Numbered from the stretch's first letter, positions 34,050 through 46,970 are shown. The stretch: 64,000 bases of DNA from Cristatella mucedo (GCA_009760855.2 WPIO01000110.1:441501-505500); one strand, 5' to 3'. Made by a program: numbers and translations. The notes: generated from the sequence alone by a model not told the origin.

Positions 34050-34410
34050 GTGTGGTCCGGTCGGTGCTAAGCCACCAAGCGAAGGATCGCCCTCGATGTT
34101 GAGTAGCACGCCCTTGGCTGGGAGGCCTGGACGGACGAGCCGACTGGCCAGTGAAGTTCAAGTGGCATAACCTGCCTTCGATGGGCCGGGCTCGCCGCTG
34201 ACCATAGCCTAGCCAGCTCGTGACAGGAATGCCTGGGCGAGGCTGCAGAAATAGGCCGCGGGGGGCGGCACAAATGGGAGAGAGGCTGCGTGGTGTAGCA
34301 CTGCCAGTGTTAGTGGAATACTAAAGAGTTGATGCCGCCCTCGGTGTCTGTGGTTTAGTCGCTTGTGTGTTGTCAGAGAGCCCCAGATTACGTGACATTT
34401 CTGCAGCGGC
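34050..34410. repeat. Direct repeat, left copy (unit C insert)
   Basis: It matches 35180-35330 plus 35925-36170: ggctgggaggcctggac against ggcagggagaccaggac, cgatgggccgggctcgc against tgatgggccgggctcac, and cgcttgtgtgttgtcagaga against cgcttgcgtgtcgtctgaga. Together the two copies bracket about 1.5 kb that includes a gag-like remnant. Confidence 0.6.
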
Positions 34411-34559
34411 AGCGGCCTACAGCAATGCTTCTTGGTTATTTCTACGGGGACGAGAATATTTTGAATTGGCTTTGAGCTTGAAGCGGAAGCTCGAGGTCAC
34501 GTGGTGTAAACTGGCTGGACATGAACAAATATATATCTTCCTTCCTGGGAGTAGATGCC

Positions 34560-35180
34560 TTCACTATCTACAAACGCATGCTACCGAAGGTCAGGAAAGA
34601 CTGCAAATATTCGAGTGGCCTTGGTTGGTTCATTCCCCGGCCATGAAGGGAGAGCACGGCTTGTACGAACTGACATGATAAAGGCTGGTTAGATTCAGAG
34701 AACTGACAGGAGTGACCAAGAGCGGTAGCAGCAATCGCAGACGGTGTACCGCGCGATAAAGATTTGCCAGGATGCCTCCGTGTGACATGTGGCGATGACG
34801 GTTCATTTTGTGGTGGATTGTCAGGGGCCAACGGGGTGATACGTGGCGACGGCGTTATGCTAGGCGACTTGCAGCTGCGGGGATGATGCATTCACCCGAG
34901 AGACGGCAGCATTCCGAAAAGAGGTAACGGCCTTCGATGCAGCTCAAACCATTAAGGCGACGTTAGCCTGCGACTAGCAGCGTGTTCGGAAAATAGTATG
35001 GTCAAAAAAGCCCAACCGTTGATATCATATGCAGCCAGCTCGCTTCCAAAGGCCGTGAAGTCGACTGCCTCCCAGAGCAGCCATTACTTAGTTTCGTTAT
35101 TGAGGGAGCCTACAGAGAGAGAAAGCTTAAGCAGTTCTGCAACGAAATATGGGAAGTCGGCGATTTTGGGATCTTGAGGT
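34560..35180. mobile_element. Ty3/gypsy gag-related remnant
   Basis: The proline-rich frame on the minus strand (34568-34891) contains RRHPGKSLSRGTPSAIAATA, closely matched by the plus-strand frame at 24131-24718 (TRWHPGKPLSPGTPSAIADTA), so the two segments are inverted copies of one element. The opposite strand here would be the gag strand; it includes TAAFRKEVTAFDAAQT and CSQLASKGREVDCLP words but has several stops. It is assigned to gypsy gag only through its partner at 24400-25200. Confidence 0.35.
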
Positions 35181-36170
35181 CACGGAAGCGTGCGGTAAGG
35201 TCAGTGCAAAGCCACTGAGCAAAGGCTCACCCTCGACTTTGCATAGCCCACCCTTGGCAGGGAGACCAGGACGAGCCGACTGGCAAGTTTAGTTCAAGTG
35301 GCAAAGAGGTTAGACGAATTGCTTCTGTCCACAGCAATCCTCTCTAATTAGGCTGACGTCGACCAGACGTTGGCATTGCCTAGCTCAAATTTTGAGCTGA
35401 TATCCTAGTACACATGCGATTTTATATGTCTATTAAATTTCACATCACTGTGTGCTAGCCCACTTACGCAAATGAGCTTTAAGGCCAGAGGAGTGTACGG
35501 CAATCCACATAAGTTTTCTTAAAAAAAAAACACAAATCAGCTGCGCAAAGCTCCATAAATTCTATTATATCAAGCTGCACTACAGTTAAAATGAATTCGT
35601 AACATTTATCACGACTCCACTTATGCGTTCTCACGCAGTCTGCTGAAATCAATTGTAGCGGCCCGGGGTAATACCACAATCTGCTGCAATCCACTGTATT
35701 ATACCTCGAAACGAAAAAAAATCCTGTTCAAAAAGCTCCTGTTTGATTGCACATGCCAGTAAACTCTGCAACAACATGATAAAGGTATTACGACTTCAGT
35801 CGTAATATTTTACCCCGGCATTGGAACGGCCAATGATATCAGCTAAACATTTGAGCTCGGCAAAGCTAATGTCCGGTCGACTGTAGCCTAATTAGATGGA
35901 TTGGGGTGAATTGTGGCAATTCGTCGAAACCCGACCTTTCCTTGATGGGCCGGGCTCACACGTGACGCTTCGTAGCCAGTCTGCGGCATGAAGGCCTGGG
36001 CGACGACACTGAGAAGAATGAGCGGCAAAGCGGGATGGAAGAAATAGAGGCTGTACGGTGAGGTGCTGGGACCTTTAGCGGAATACTCAAGTTTCGACGC
36101 CCCATCCTCAAGCTCCCACTCAGCGTCTGCATTTCGTCGCTTGCGTGTCGTCTGAGAGCGCCACATTACA
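35181..36170. repeat. Direct repeat, right copy with an unassigned interior
   Basis: 35181-35330 and 35925-36170 together match 34050-34410. The interior 35331-35924 has no counterpart I can see and no gene. Confidence 0.5.
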
Positions 36171-36610
36171 AGACGATCGTACTGACTTGTTCCGGAAGGA
36201 GGGTAACTAGAGCACGTGTCCCTATGCTGACGATGTAGAAAGATGCAGCGCTGGGTGGTTTCTTTTCTATCAAAAAGCGAATCGTCTGTCTAGCATAAAT
36301 GCACAGCAAGAAATTCAAGCCAAGGAAAACCGTGTCTTCGACAGCAACGTCACGCTTATCCTCTCAACATGTATTCAAAGAATTGCAATGCATTCTTCAA
36401 AACTGCAAACAGCCGTAGGTGACTCAGGTTGATCACTATAAATTTAAAAGTCAAATTGTGTACCCGAGCGATCGACTTCCGGCGCACACAACGGGGCGTC
36501 GGCTCAAGCACAGGCTCAGAGTCGCTTGAACCTGGAACATCAAAGCAGCCCGGACCTGAGCTGGTCAGCAAGGCACTTCTATCTCCCTGGGTGTTCGCTG
36601 GCACGAAGCT
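36171..36610 (-). repeat. 3' flank of the cysteine-rich copy, unit C
   Basis: Counterpart of 11951-12521. In this copy a minus-strand frame of 82 codons (36356-36604) is in register with the end of the cysteine-rich segment: the family stop after VLA is replaced by TAT, giving VLAYSFVPANTQGDRS and onward. In unit A the same position is a stop. Confidence 0.5.
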
Positions 36611-37066
36611 ATAGGCTAATACCTGCCGAGCATTGAATCGCCTCTACAGATTATCCAAAGCTGACTCACTTGGCTTCAACCAGCACTGGCAGTGAGTCTT
36701 CTCTTTGTCGGTTCAAGACCAATAGCCAGGCACAATGTTGCAAAAAACAATATCCACCACCATGAATGAGACTCGCACCTAACAGGTTTCGTCAGGTATC
36801 AGCCATTTTCCGGCTTGGCGGTTTCCGAAAGGTGTGGGTCTAGATCGTGGAGCTGAACCGAGCACAAATCCGACCCAATGATCAGCTGAGGCAGCAGATT
36901 CACCTCAGCTAACACATTCTCAGCAGCTGGCGCAGTCGGCTGGGCCTTTCTGACAGCCAATGGCCCAAATGAGTTACCCGGATGTTGACATTGCACGGCC
37001 CAATTGGCGGTTTGCTTGCAGGTCCATTTTTAGTCGTTGCTTCATATTGCTTTGAACTCATATTTA
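36611..37066 (-). pseudogene. Cysteine-rich family, unit C copy (degraded)
   Basis: Minus strand. The start region reads CTGTAA then ATATGAG, so the AG of the acceptor is lost (AA at 37064-37065). The frame MSSKQYEATTKNGPASKPPI continues to NIRV as in the open copy, then shifts. Another frame (36799-36996) holds APAAENVLAE and SDLCSVQLHDLDPHLSETAK, matching the family. In the motif region GGGYCF is followed by a shifted frame in which all later cysteines are lost and stops appear. At least two frameshifts are needed to explain it. Confidence 0.65.
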
Positions 37067-37351
37067 CAGAGGGAGCGCTGGCAAGCTCGAGGTGCTGCAG
37101 ATCGTACAGCTCTCTGCTGCACGACAAAAGCTTTCGTTTGAGCAGTAGCCTTCACTGGGTCATGCAGGTTAAAAACAGTATAGGAGAGCAACACATCACA
37201 CTGCAAAATTAGCTCTGCCGGCAAATATGGCGGTATACATTTCATAGACAAATAAATAGGAAACAGCTTCAGAATTTACGGTGTCTGACAACAAGTGCTC
37301 ACTAGCAAAATGTTCGGTAGAGCCGCGGTGAGCCTTTACTACTTGAATAAA

Positions 37352-37504
37352 TATAATTAAAAAATTTAATTCATTTATATAGCGCCCCAAGAGAACTTAA
37401 TCTCTATTCAGGCGCTTCACATATGCCTCAGGGCTCGAGCCCATGACCTCAGTCAGACCTTGGTCGGCGCAAGCACCTTTACCGCTAGACCAAACCAGCT
37501 CGGC
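37352..37504 (-). repeat. SINE family A
   Basis: A well-preserved minus-strand copy: gccgagctggtttggtctag head at the high end, B-box gggctcgagccc-like at about 37432-37444, the family 3' block, and an ATTTAAT-rich tail at 37352-37378. The equivalent place in unit A (about 13065) is empty. Confidence 0.85.
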
Positions 37505-38365
37505 AATAGAATAGAATAGATCGTAGTCATTGTTCTTTAAATGCAACTGCGATAGAGGAGCTCTTTCTATCCTTGCCGACATCTTTGCAAAGGAATCATA
37601 TTTTGCCGACATATTTGCAAGGGAACAACTTTTACAAAAGCCCACCCGGGTAAGATAGTCACCTCGACTATCTAGTTATCCTGGAATGTCAGCCATACTC
37701 TCCCTCGCCAATATCCTGTCGAGTTCCGAAAACACGATGCTATTCTTCTTCCCTCTAACCTCTAACCTCCCAAAAATCCAAGTCCTATATTCGGGAGAGT
37801 TCCAAAGGATCCATTTGCTTGGCTAAAAGAATGAGAGAACACATGCTCTTGCTACGCATTCGCCAATAATGTAAAACGAACTTATTCGCCTTCTTTCAGT
37901 AATTTGACTGCCAAGACTATCGTGCAGTACTGATCCCGGCACCGACTTAAGCACTTTTGAAGCTACCGATTTCGCGTCAAAAGAGCTACTGCCTTTGAGG
38001 ATATGCACAACTACAGACCATTCAGGAATACAGTCGTAGTCTGTGCGGACGTCTGGAGCGACAGACGGACGTTCACAAATGTACGTGCTAAACATTCTCA
38101 ATGGAATCCTTTGAAATTCTGTATTCCGCTTTGTACTGGAATACTCACTATCCAGCAAGCCACTTTGGCTTGCTGGAGTCACAGCAACACATACGTTACA
38201 ATAAATTACATTCAGGTACACGACTCAGCTGTTACACGAAGTACAACACTCAGCTGTTACAAGCAATCACCAATAATACCAGTTTGGACATAGATGGCTA
38301 AGCACTGGCAGGTGAGTGCAGTAGCTCACTTTCAGTAGAAACAAAAAATATGCAGCTAAACTAAG
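37505..38365 (-). repeat. Spacer upstream of the cysteine-rich copy, unit C
   Basis: Counterpart of 13050-13860. Frames of 96 (plus) and 132 (minus) codons overlap between 37823 and 38293; neither is kept in unit A, so they are treated as chance. Confidence 0.5.
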
Positions 38366-38888
38366 CAAGGTTTTGTCGCTCACTTTTAGGTCGCTTCATT
38401 ATATGGCTCCAGCCTATCTTTCAGATATACTACCCCATCAGGCCAAGCATCGTACCACCCGCTTTTCGGAATCCAACAGTCTGGAAATACCCCGTACAAA
38501 CCTTAAATCCTTTGGAAACCGTGCATTCAGCTCGTATGCTCCCAAAGCCAGGAACTCCCTCCCGACCTGAGTCAGAACGTCCCATGACCTGACCACATTT
38601 AAAAGAAACTTAAAAACACACCTATTTAGGACAGCATTTAGTGGGTCCCTGTGATTCGTCCTTGATGTGCTTATGCGTGCTGACACTGTGCATGCTGCCA
38701 CTAACCACATTTGCATGCTGACCCTGTGCATGTCACCCCTAACCATGTTAATCATTTTGTTTGTTTTTCAAGCATGATTTTACTTACTATTGCATATCTC
38801 TTTGCAGCAAATGTAAAGCGCCTAGAAAGAGATTAAGTTCTCCGAGGGCGCTTTATCAAGTGCAATATTATTATTATTATTATTACCA
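38366..38888 (+). mobile_element. L2 element 3' end, inserted in unit C
   Basis: A 65-codon frame (38373-38570) gives LHYMAPAYLSDILPHQ and FGNRAFSSYAPKARNSLP, the C-terminus of L2 reverse transcriptase. It ends with the diagnostic L2 tail gtaaagcgcctagaaagag, then ggcgctttatcaagtgcaa and an ATT run (38866-38886). Unit A lacks the insert: its sequence passes directly from gcagctaggc to gtgagagtgg (about 13828-13850). A possible short target duplication is aagc. Confidence 0.75.
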
Positions 38889-39569
38889 AGCGTCGTGAGC
38901 GTAGAAACTGGCCCGCGATGTTACTTCTAACCGATGTTTCTGGGTTCCAATGATGCACTGGATAGACTTCAAGATTCTTTAAGTCACTATATAGGTCTCA
39001 TCTTTCTATTAATCCAATCCGCCGATCGGTTTTCCCCTCAATCATGCTAGGCATCATGCCCCCTCACCTTCACAACTCAACTCACTTAGTTGTGCATCGA
39101 ACAGGCTTTGATGATTATGGAGGCCATGCCTGCGGCCCCAATGCTCGCTAAAGCTGGAACCTACTCACCACTGTCATAAAATTTATAGTCATGGAAATTT
39201 ATCAGGAAACTATAAACATTTTACCACAGTGCATGAACTTAATTTGTCCCAGCTGACCTTTGTGACCCTGGGCCTGCTGGTGCAATGCATGTTATCAAAA
39301 CACTACATGTCATGCCTACAACACAGAATTCGGAAAATGCCTTGACTCAGTTTTTATTAAATTATGCTATGGAGTTTTAATTACCGTTATTATAAGCACA
39401 ATTATTAGGAAAATAATGTATAACCCTATATGAACTATCCCATCAGTCAATATTAGTCTTTAAAAAGTATTCTCCTAGGCTCGAAGTAAAGGCTTGCAGT
39501 CTTCAAAATGCACCAAAAAAGGTTAGAGATTAAATGAAAAAAATCAGCTTCTGCTGGCGATGCGTCAGG
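38889..39569. mobile_element. Fossil L2-like 3' end, unit C copy
   Basis: Counterpart of 13900-14420, including cctcaccttcacaactcaac, ttagttgtgc and agctggaacctactcaccac. It is frameshifted throughout. The last 200 bases are the AT-rich spacer shared with 14420-14560. Confidence 0.5.
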
Positions 39570-40205
39570 CTACTCGTCTTCAATACAGTGATTCCAAAAC
39601 AACACCAAAATACACGAGTTTTCTATGAGTTTTCGCAATGAAAGTATGCTCTCCGTCTCATGGATAGGTTTAAATTGAGGCCATCATAAGAGTGGCGTAC
39701 AGCGTAGACAGGTGAGAAGAGTAGGGAGGAGGGTGCAAATGAAGACGGTGATACAAGAGGGGCTAAATTTCCTCCCCTTGCCCTACCGATCGGAGCAGGC
39801 CGCTCTGCTTGATGCCAGATACGTTGCTCCAGCCTTCTAAAGACCGGGGGACTCCTTGAAGACATTGATAGGACACCTTGATAAAGCGTGGCTACGATGC
39901 TGTTGGTAACAATTTTGACCATTGATAGACGACGGGTCAAGCACCGCCCGTTCTAAGCTGGAGGCTACAAAACCGTAAGACTTTTAAACCCTTCGCCCTA
40001 CATTTCACGAGCTGGTCAAAAAGGCTTAGCCGTCGCTGAGAACGAGTGGTGCGAACCCAGCAGCAACAAGGCAGCTTCACGTTGCACGATAGTGCTGCAT
40101 GAAAGCCGCTTCGTCGAGCGCTGGCTTTGGGATGGCAAATACGCAAGGCAGCAGCGGCCAAGTGAGGCAGTTCCAGGGACAAGTCCACCTCGGCATCACA
40201 TCGCA
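39570..40205 (-). other. GC-rich 5' block, unit C/D junction (donor part deleted)
   Basis: Counterpart of 14749-15330 and 26990-27540. The part with the donor-like GTAAGA is missing: at about 40205 the sequence jumps to the equivalent of 17170 in unit B. A minus frame (39937-40209, 90 codons) shares HLAAAALRICHPK-like words with the minus frame at 15108-15365, but the similarity does not hold in the 27.3 or 53.8 kb copies. Confidence 0.45.
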
Positions 40206-41908
40206 TCATATAAGGCGAAGATTAAGCTGACCAGAGCGGATTTAGGTTCATCGGAGACTAAACGAATGTAAGGTCGTATAAGATTGCGAAGCTAGCCAGA
40301 AGCCTTTGGCGACTTTCAATTCAAGCCTAAGGCTAGACAATCAAAAGATGTAAATTTAATGCCTACGGTACGGCCAGATGACTAAACGCTAAGGAGCTGG
40401 ACTTGCACCAGCACAGTGGAGGAACAGGGAGCTTGAATAGGTAGGTTTGTGCAAGTGAGTTAAGCGACATGTATACTAGAGAGTTGATCTTCGAATTGAT
40501 TCGACGCTTTACGGGGAGCTATTGGAGCTCGGAAGGATATGTTACGATATGGAAGCTACGCCATTGATTAAATACTTTACGAGAAACTAAGTGTTGCACA
40601 CCGATTTGCATTCAACTTATGGTGCAAGCCACGTGCCCGTTTGCAAGGAGTCGTAGTGATCTAGTCTCGGAGAAGTCCCTGAGATAATTTGGGTGCTCTA
40701 TTCCCATCAATGCAGGCACTAATTTTAGGCAGATTCTTCAGCTGAAAGTAGTATGACTTGACAGTGAAGGAAACCTGTTCGTCTAGAAACACGTAGTTTT
40801 GGAATATTATGCCTGGGTTACTGGTTGCCATCGCGGTAGTCACCCTATTTCTTTCCATCTTAAAGGCAAAGTTATTCAATTTTCGCGTGATTACAGATTT
40901 TTGGAGAACTTTTAGGTTGGTTGTATCATAGCTATGCACCAGGGTGTGAACAACAATCGAAATACGAATGTTTTCCATACTCTCCATGCTTCCATACACG
41001 GCAACTAAGTCATTAAGCGTAACGGAGGAGTAGCCATGGTGAGAGCGTTCGAAGGCTAGGTAGGTAGAGCGGCCGAAAAAAACGCAAGCCAATCACATGC
41101 TTGGCGATTACATCTGCTGGTGGAAGATCGTAAACCCTAGGACCGACCCGTGAACTGCCACATAAATTAAGAGCTTACGAACTAGATGCCCTGCAATGTT
41201 TACATGTGTGCTCTAACTTATCTCACTGAGCTAGGAAGCACCCTAGCTTAGCTATGTACGAGTTAATCTTAGGCGTTCTGAGAAGCGCTTTAGAGGGAAT
41301 TGATAAGTAAATGTTGATCGATTTCAAATGATCAATGCAAAAGAACAGCAGAGAGGCCGTACCCTGATCGGCACTATTGCGAAGGTCACTGTAAATCCGA
41401 TATGCCACAGTGTCGAGAAATAATTATCTCGGAAAATCAATTGGAACTAACTAGCAAGATCTGATGAATTTCTGTGACCACATAGTTGCTTTATATACAC
41501 GAACCTCGCTAGTTCGGGTAGAGGCACAAAGCGGGCTGTGTGACCTGAAGCTAGCATTTTGCCTACGAAAACGATGCAGCTGTCAACGTTCTGTAGGCAG
41601 TGCTAACGACCACACTGTAGCAGCTGCCAGAATAAACCAAGCTAAATGTTATGGCTTGTGCGACTGACTATTCCAATTGACACGTTTAAAGACTTACTGC
41701 AGCTTAAATTCAGCGTTATGAGTCATGGGCCAGCCGACCCATGGCTCAAGAGAGCGATTGTCGTCATGCTCAAGCTTTATACAATGGCCAGAATATAGGG
41801 CAGCTATGGATTATGACTTTATAACCTATAGCATTGCACCGAGGAGGTAAAGTCGATGCGAGAATCGAGAGAAAAGGCAGTGGATGTCAGTTTATTTGCT
41901 GCAGGGAT

Positions 41909-42125
41909 TATATAATAATAATAATTATGTATTTGCATAGTGCCTCTGGTGAACCAAGCCTCTCTCTACGCACTTTACAAATGCTGCATATAAAGCCTTA
42001 CAAAATCATCGGCGGCAACATTCGCAGCAGCCATAGTGTAGGCAGGCACATGCACGCCTCGAAGGACGTGTCATATCCGAGTAGCTCACCCCTCGACTGC
42101 ATAGCAGGAGAGGTCAGCTCTAGCT
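41909..42125 (-). repeat. L2-tail-bearing SINE or L2 3' fragment, unit D
   Basis: Counterpart of 18149-18365. On the minus strand it ends ggcactatgcaaatacataa followed by an ATT-like tail. Confidence 0.5.
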
Positions 42126-42771
42126 GATGCAATGTACGAAATTCTAAATTTTTAATGAATCTTTATGTGCATATCACGAGACTTTACGTTACCTTAATCG
42201 ATCATAATTTTGGACGTCAAAAGAGAAACACTTTTAGGGAGAATTCATTCCCCAATGGTAAGGTGTTTCAAAAACTGTGATGATATGGGCCTTTTAAAAT
42301 AAAATCACGGTAGTAAATGTTTTCATGGATGTGGTCTATTTCGTAAGAATTCTGGTTTGAGCTTGAGTAAGAAAGTGAAAGAACTTGCACAGTGAAAGCA
42401 GGTGGACAGACATTGGATCAAATGGGTAATCATGGTGGGAATTGAGTTAATTCAAAAAGCCAGAGAACTATTCCTTGTCAAAAGAATACAAAAGGAGCAA
42501 GGAAATTTAAAGATGAAGTTAGGATTGCCACCTTGTTAACTATATATTATTGCCACAATAGTTAACCGGCCACTAGCTGGACGTAGAACATGATATTTAA
42601 AAGAGCATTCAGCTGACACTAATACAGGCCTGTAATTGTGAGAGGTGGGGACGATCACGGCTAATCACTCGACAGCGTTTAGAATTCGTTTTGCAAGAAA
42701 ATAGAATAAAACATCGCAGCATCGGCGATAGCCAAATAGCCTAATTAAGCCGCGACTCATTAGCACCAGAT

Positions 42772-42993
42772 ATGTCAATAATGTCCTCAAGGCAACGGCT
42801 GCACTCAGCTAGCGTAAGTAAAAAGAGCAGGAATGCCATAAGTACAAGCTATAGGCGATCACTGAGGGTGGCGTTGGCTTTCAGAATCACAGCTATACGA
42901 CCGTCACATGAGGAGTGGCACTGCCAAGGCAAGCCTTTCAAGCAAAGTCTGCTACACGTCCTAGTATGCAACTCTTGTTATTCGTTCAAATAG
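42772..42993 (+). CDS. Small conserved open frame, unit D member
   Basis: A 73-codon frame whose last 62 codons pair with 19013-19201 in unit B without a net length change and with the same TAG stop. The shared residues are listed under that entry. The N-terminal extension (MSIMSSRQRLH) is not open in unit B. There is no domain I know, and the evidence for coding is only the retained frame. Confidence 0.35.
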   Translation: MSIMSSRQRLHSASVSKKSRNAISTSYRRSLRVALAFRITAIRPSHEEWHCQGKPFKQSLLHVLVCNSCYSFK

Positions 42994-43450
42994 TGGCACA
43001 ACGCATGCAACGTCGACGACCTGTCACCTGTTATTGACACGTGTAATAAAGCTGAAGTAGTCGGTGCTGGCCAAATGAAGCTACTTGACGAACTCGGGAT
43101 ATTAAGGTAATTATTCCTGCACCATGCTGGTAGAGCGGCATTCGGCTGGGAGCCCACTCATCTTTAGGTTATAGCAGCTGACGCTCTGCTAAATAACTCA
43201 CCATTAGATAGTAAGGCAGTAAGCACTCGAATAGAGCCGCTTCGATCAAGTACCGTCCTTATATGGAGCAGGGCGATCGAAATCCCTTAGTGGGTCGGGT
43301 CACATGTCTGCTGCCCATCGCACTGTTCACGAGCTTGATTTTTGATGCATTTTATAACCAATCTCTCTGTAGCAATCAAAGGCTAAGCTTGAAGGTATCG
43401 TACTCGGGGCCTTGCCTGTCCTGCTTCTGGTAGGTTAGCCACAGAATTCA

Positions 43451-44523
43451 ATTTATATGTAAGAGTAAGTTACGGTACATTTAAGTGCATACGTTTTCTG
43501 AGGAGCCATGGCACTATCGTGAGAAGCGTCCTTGCGTCTCTAAGTGTGCTACGAAATTGAGCGAGTTGTGTGTAATTGCACGAGTGACAACCTGTGCAAA
43601 CCGCGCTCCCTTTGATTGCTCTCCTCTCCAGTTCCTACGCTTGTCTGCGTCTATTTATGCACGTATTACTAGCGAAGGTTGGAGTACCTGGAGGCCGATA
43701 GATTTCGTGTGTGCTTGTGCCTGCCATGTCTAAGAAAAATGTATGCCTTTTTTGTCACAGACTAGTTGGTGCTTACCTTCTTGCAGCAAGATGTCAATTG
43801 CCTGTATATAGAACAAGCTCTCTAGGGGTGCAATACCCATGACATGCAAATATTATTGTTATGACTTAGCAGAACAAAGAATACTAAAATTAACCGTATC
43901 AAGTTTCGTTTGTACGCACGTAAGTCCTGCCGGCGAAAGTCACGTTTACAGAAGTCGCAAAGATTGCAGACAAAAATCAAAATCCAGCAATATGTAATTA
44001 GATATTTGTTCGCAACTAAATTTTGCATACGCTTTGAGAGTTTTGAAGGACTATTTACTTCACTGATTCCGAAAAGCGTCGTAGAACTGCAGTTTCCGTT
44101 CGAAAACCTTTTACTTCCGTCCGCCATTTTTTATAGTAGCAAGCCAGTAAATTATGAAAAAAGCCAGCCGATGGAGCAGATTGTACTATTTATTATTGCG
44201 TCAGAATACAGGGAAAAATAAAAAAACGGAGGAAGCCTAAGCGCGTCGCGTTGCAGAGGCTCAACGAAGACGTTGCCCATGACAAAATCTGCCACCGGAA
44301 CAGATCGTAGAAGAGACCCAGGAGCGTCGTGCTGTTTCAAAGCTCAGCAAACGCCTCGCTCGTGTCGAAGTCAACATTAGAATGCTTCTGAAGGTACAGT
44401 TCACCGGCTTCTCATGAACCATTTGACGCGTTCAATTCATAGTTTGGCAGTGTGTGACACGCGTGCGAGGCGGGTGGATGCATGGAGCGACGCAGGAGAG
44501 CGTCTTTCGACGATTCGTACGCT
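43451..44523. other. Single-copy region at the inversion junction
   Basis: No part of this region matches the other units. A 101-codon minus frame (43822-44127) starts aaaaATGGCGGACGG, a good initiator context, and encodes MADGSKRFSNGNCSSTTLFG followed by a hydrophobic ITYCWILIFVCNLCDF stretch; the upstream 250 bases on the minus strand are moderately CpG-rich. It could be the first exon of an ordinary gene reading toward lower coordinates, but no domain is recognisable and no partner exon was found. An overlapping plus frame (43910-44221) is probably its shadow. Confidence 0.3.
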
Positions 44524-44619
44524 CAACAATCCCGGTCTGCAACAATCCCGGTCTGCAACAATCCCGGTCTGCAACAATCCAGGTCTGAAACAATCTCGGT
44601 CTGATACAACCCCGGTCTG
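44524..44619 (+). repeat. 16-bp tandem repeat, six units
   Basis: Six consecutive units of caacaatcccggtctg; the first three are identical and the last three have one to three changes. On the minus strand this gives a periodic aspartate- and arginine-rich frame, a by-product of the repeat. Confidence 0.95.
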
Positions 44620-44899
44620 AAACACAAACTCCGTCTCCCTACACTCTGCCCATGCAACTCGTGGCCCTCAGCATATAAGCATCTGACTTTACCGTACGTT
44701 AAATTTACATCTCTTGATTATCTAGCCCTCAGCTAGTCCAAAGTTTTGGAGTGCTTTCATGTGTACCTGTATATAATTTACAACATTAATATATCTTAAG
44801 GTCACATAAAATGGTGGTTGTGAGATTTTTTGTATAGTCTTATGAGATCTGACTCTCAGTATAGGCGCTTCATAGATGTGGAGGCGTATGCCACGACCC
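44620..44899. other. Unassigned spacer
   Basis: No gene or repeat was recognised. Confidence 0.3.
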
Positions 44900-46000
<1,101 letters not shown>

Positions 46001-46270
46001 AATAATTATCTTCGTTTAAGCAGGCCATTGTTTGCCAATTTAAATTTATTTAAGAAAGCAAACTTGACTTTCGTGCTAATTTGGTTCGTTTGAGAAACAT
46101 TTTTTTTAACATAACGCCCAGAAGTATTGATGCTATCTGTCGTAAGTTATATGTTAGCTGCTACAAGACATATCCTAGCCGAGAAAGTTTCAAGAGTAGG
46201 TATTCATATTTGTTGCACTATATTTTGATATATGCAAGGATAGAAACATTTCTGGAAAGTATATTGCTAC
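46001..46270 (+). repeat. X block, inverted copy
   Basis: Reverse complement of the block at 5410-5840 and 23570-23900: here gtttaagcaggccattgttt, acttgactttcgtgctaat and gctacaagacatatcctagc correspond to the complementary words there. This places the region after about 45 kb in the opposite orientation to units A-D. Confidence 0.55.
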
Positions 46271-46389
46271 TGCATAAAATATTAGTGACTATGATCCATC
46301 AAAGTGGCCATGGCTGACCGTTCTCGGCAATCCTTGCTGTCTAGAAATTTTTCTCTGTCACCATAGCTTCTACAAATACTTTTTTCTCC

Positions 46390-46970
46390 TCTGCAAATAA
46401 GTTTTACGACGGCTGGAATGCTTTGAAACCTTAAAAAATACTATGGAGGCGATTGATCTGGAGTGATCGTGGGCTACCTGTTGCTCGTGTCAGCTGCTGG
46501 AAGCAGGGCAGCCTGCTCGGAAACTCCGATCGTGCACTCGACCTCAGGCAGACCGCCAAGTCTTCGTTTCGAAGCACAAATTCCTAACAGCTGCAATGGC
46601 AGGGGCACCGTGGAGAGCGGCGGACTCACCAACTTTAGTAGCATGCTCTTTCCGGTTCTTGCGCCTGGCTAGCTAACTCTGCTGGCCAGGATGATTCTCT
46701 CCCGAGTGCCTTCTCCTTACAATCATTAGCTTGACCATCGGTGCCAGGATCGACTCAGATGCGTAGCCACAGCCATCGCCTCTCTCTTAGTAGACGAGAA
46801 ACTACACCTGCACTCTTTGCACTCATTGCTCTTTGCACTTTGCATCTTTGTATGGCAGTAGTATCCATGCATACAGCCTTTAAACCGAATAAAAAGAAGC
46901 CATTTGAAAATTATTAAGTATTTGGTTTTGTCGATCTCCTGCACTGCTGCATACTTGATTTTATTTAAGC
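46390..46970 (+). repeat. 3' flank fragment of the cysteine-rich family
   Basis: 46390-46640 matches 60595-60820 directly (ttttacgacggct, a ttgatc word, gaccgccaagt, ttcgtt, ggcaggggcac). In both places it would follow the family 3' region, but here the body of that copy is absent. 46640-46970 holds nothing further. Confidence 0.5.

Larger units (their letters stand above)
40210..43450. repeat. S block, unit D copy (truncated)
   Basis: This matches 17170-19450 of unit B and parts of 6600-9500 of unit A (for example caaggagtcgtagtgatcta, ccatggctcaagagagcgat, ggcattcggctgggagccca). It stops near 43450 and no cysteine-rich copy follows on the minus strand. Beyond this point, recognisable unit pieces run in the opposite orientation. 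Confidence 0.6.
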
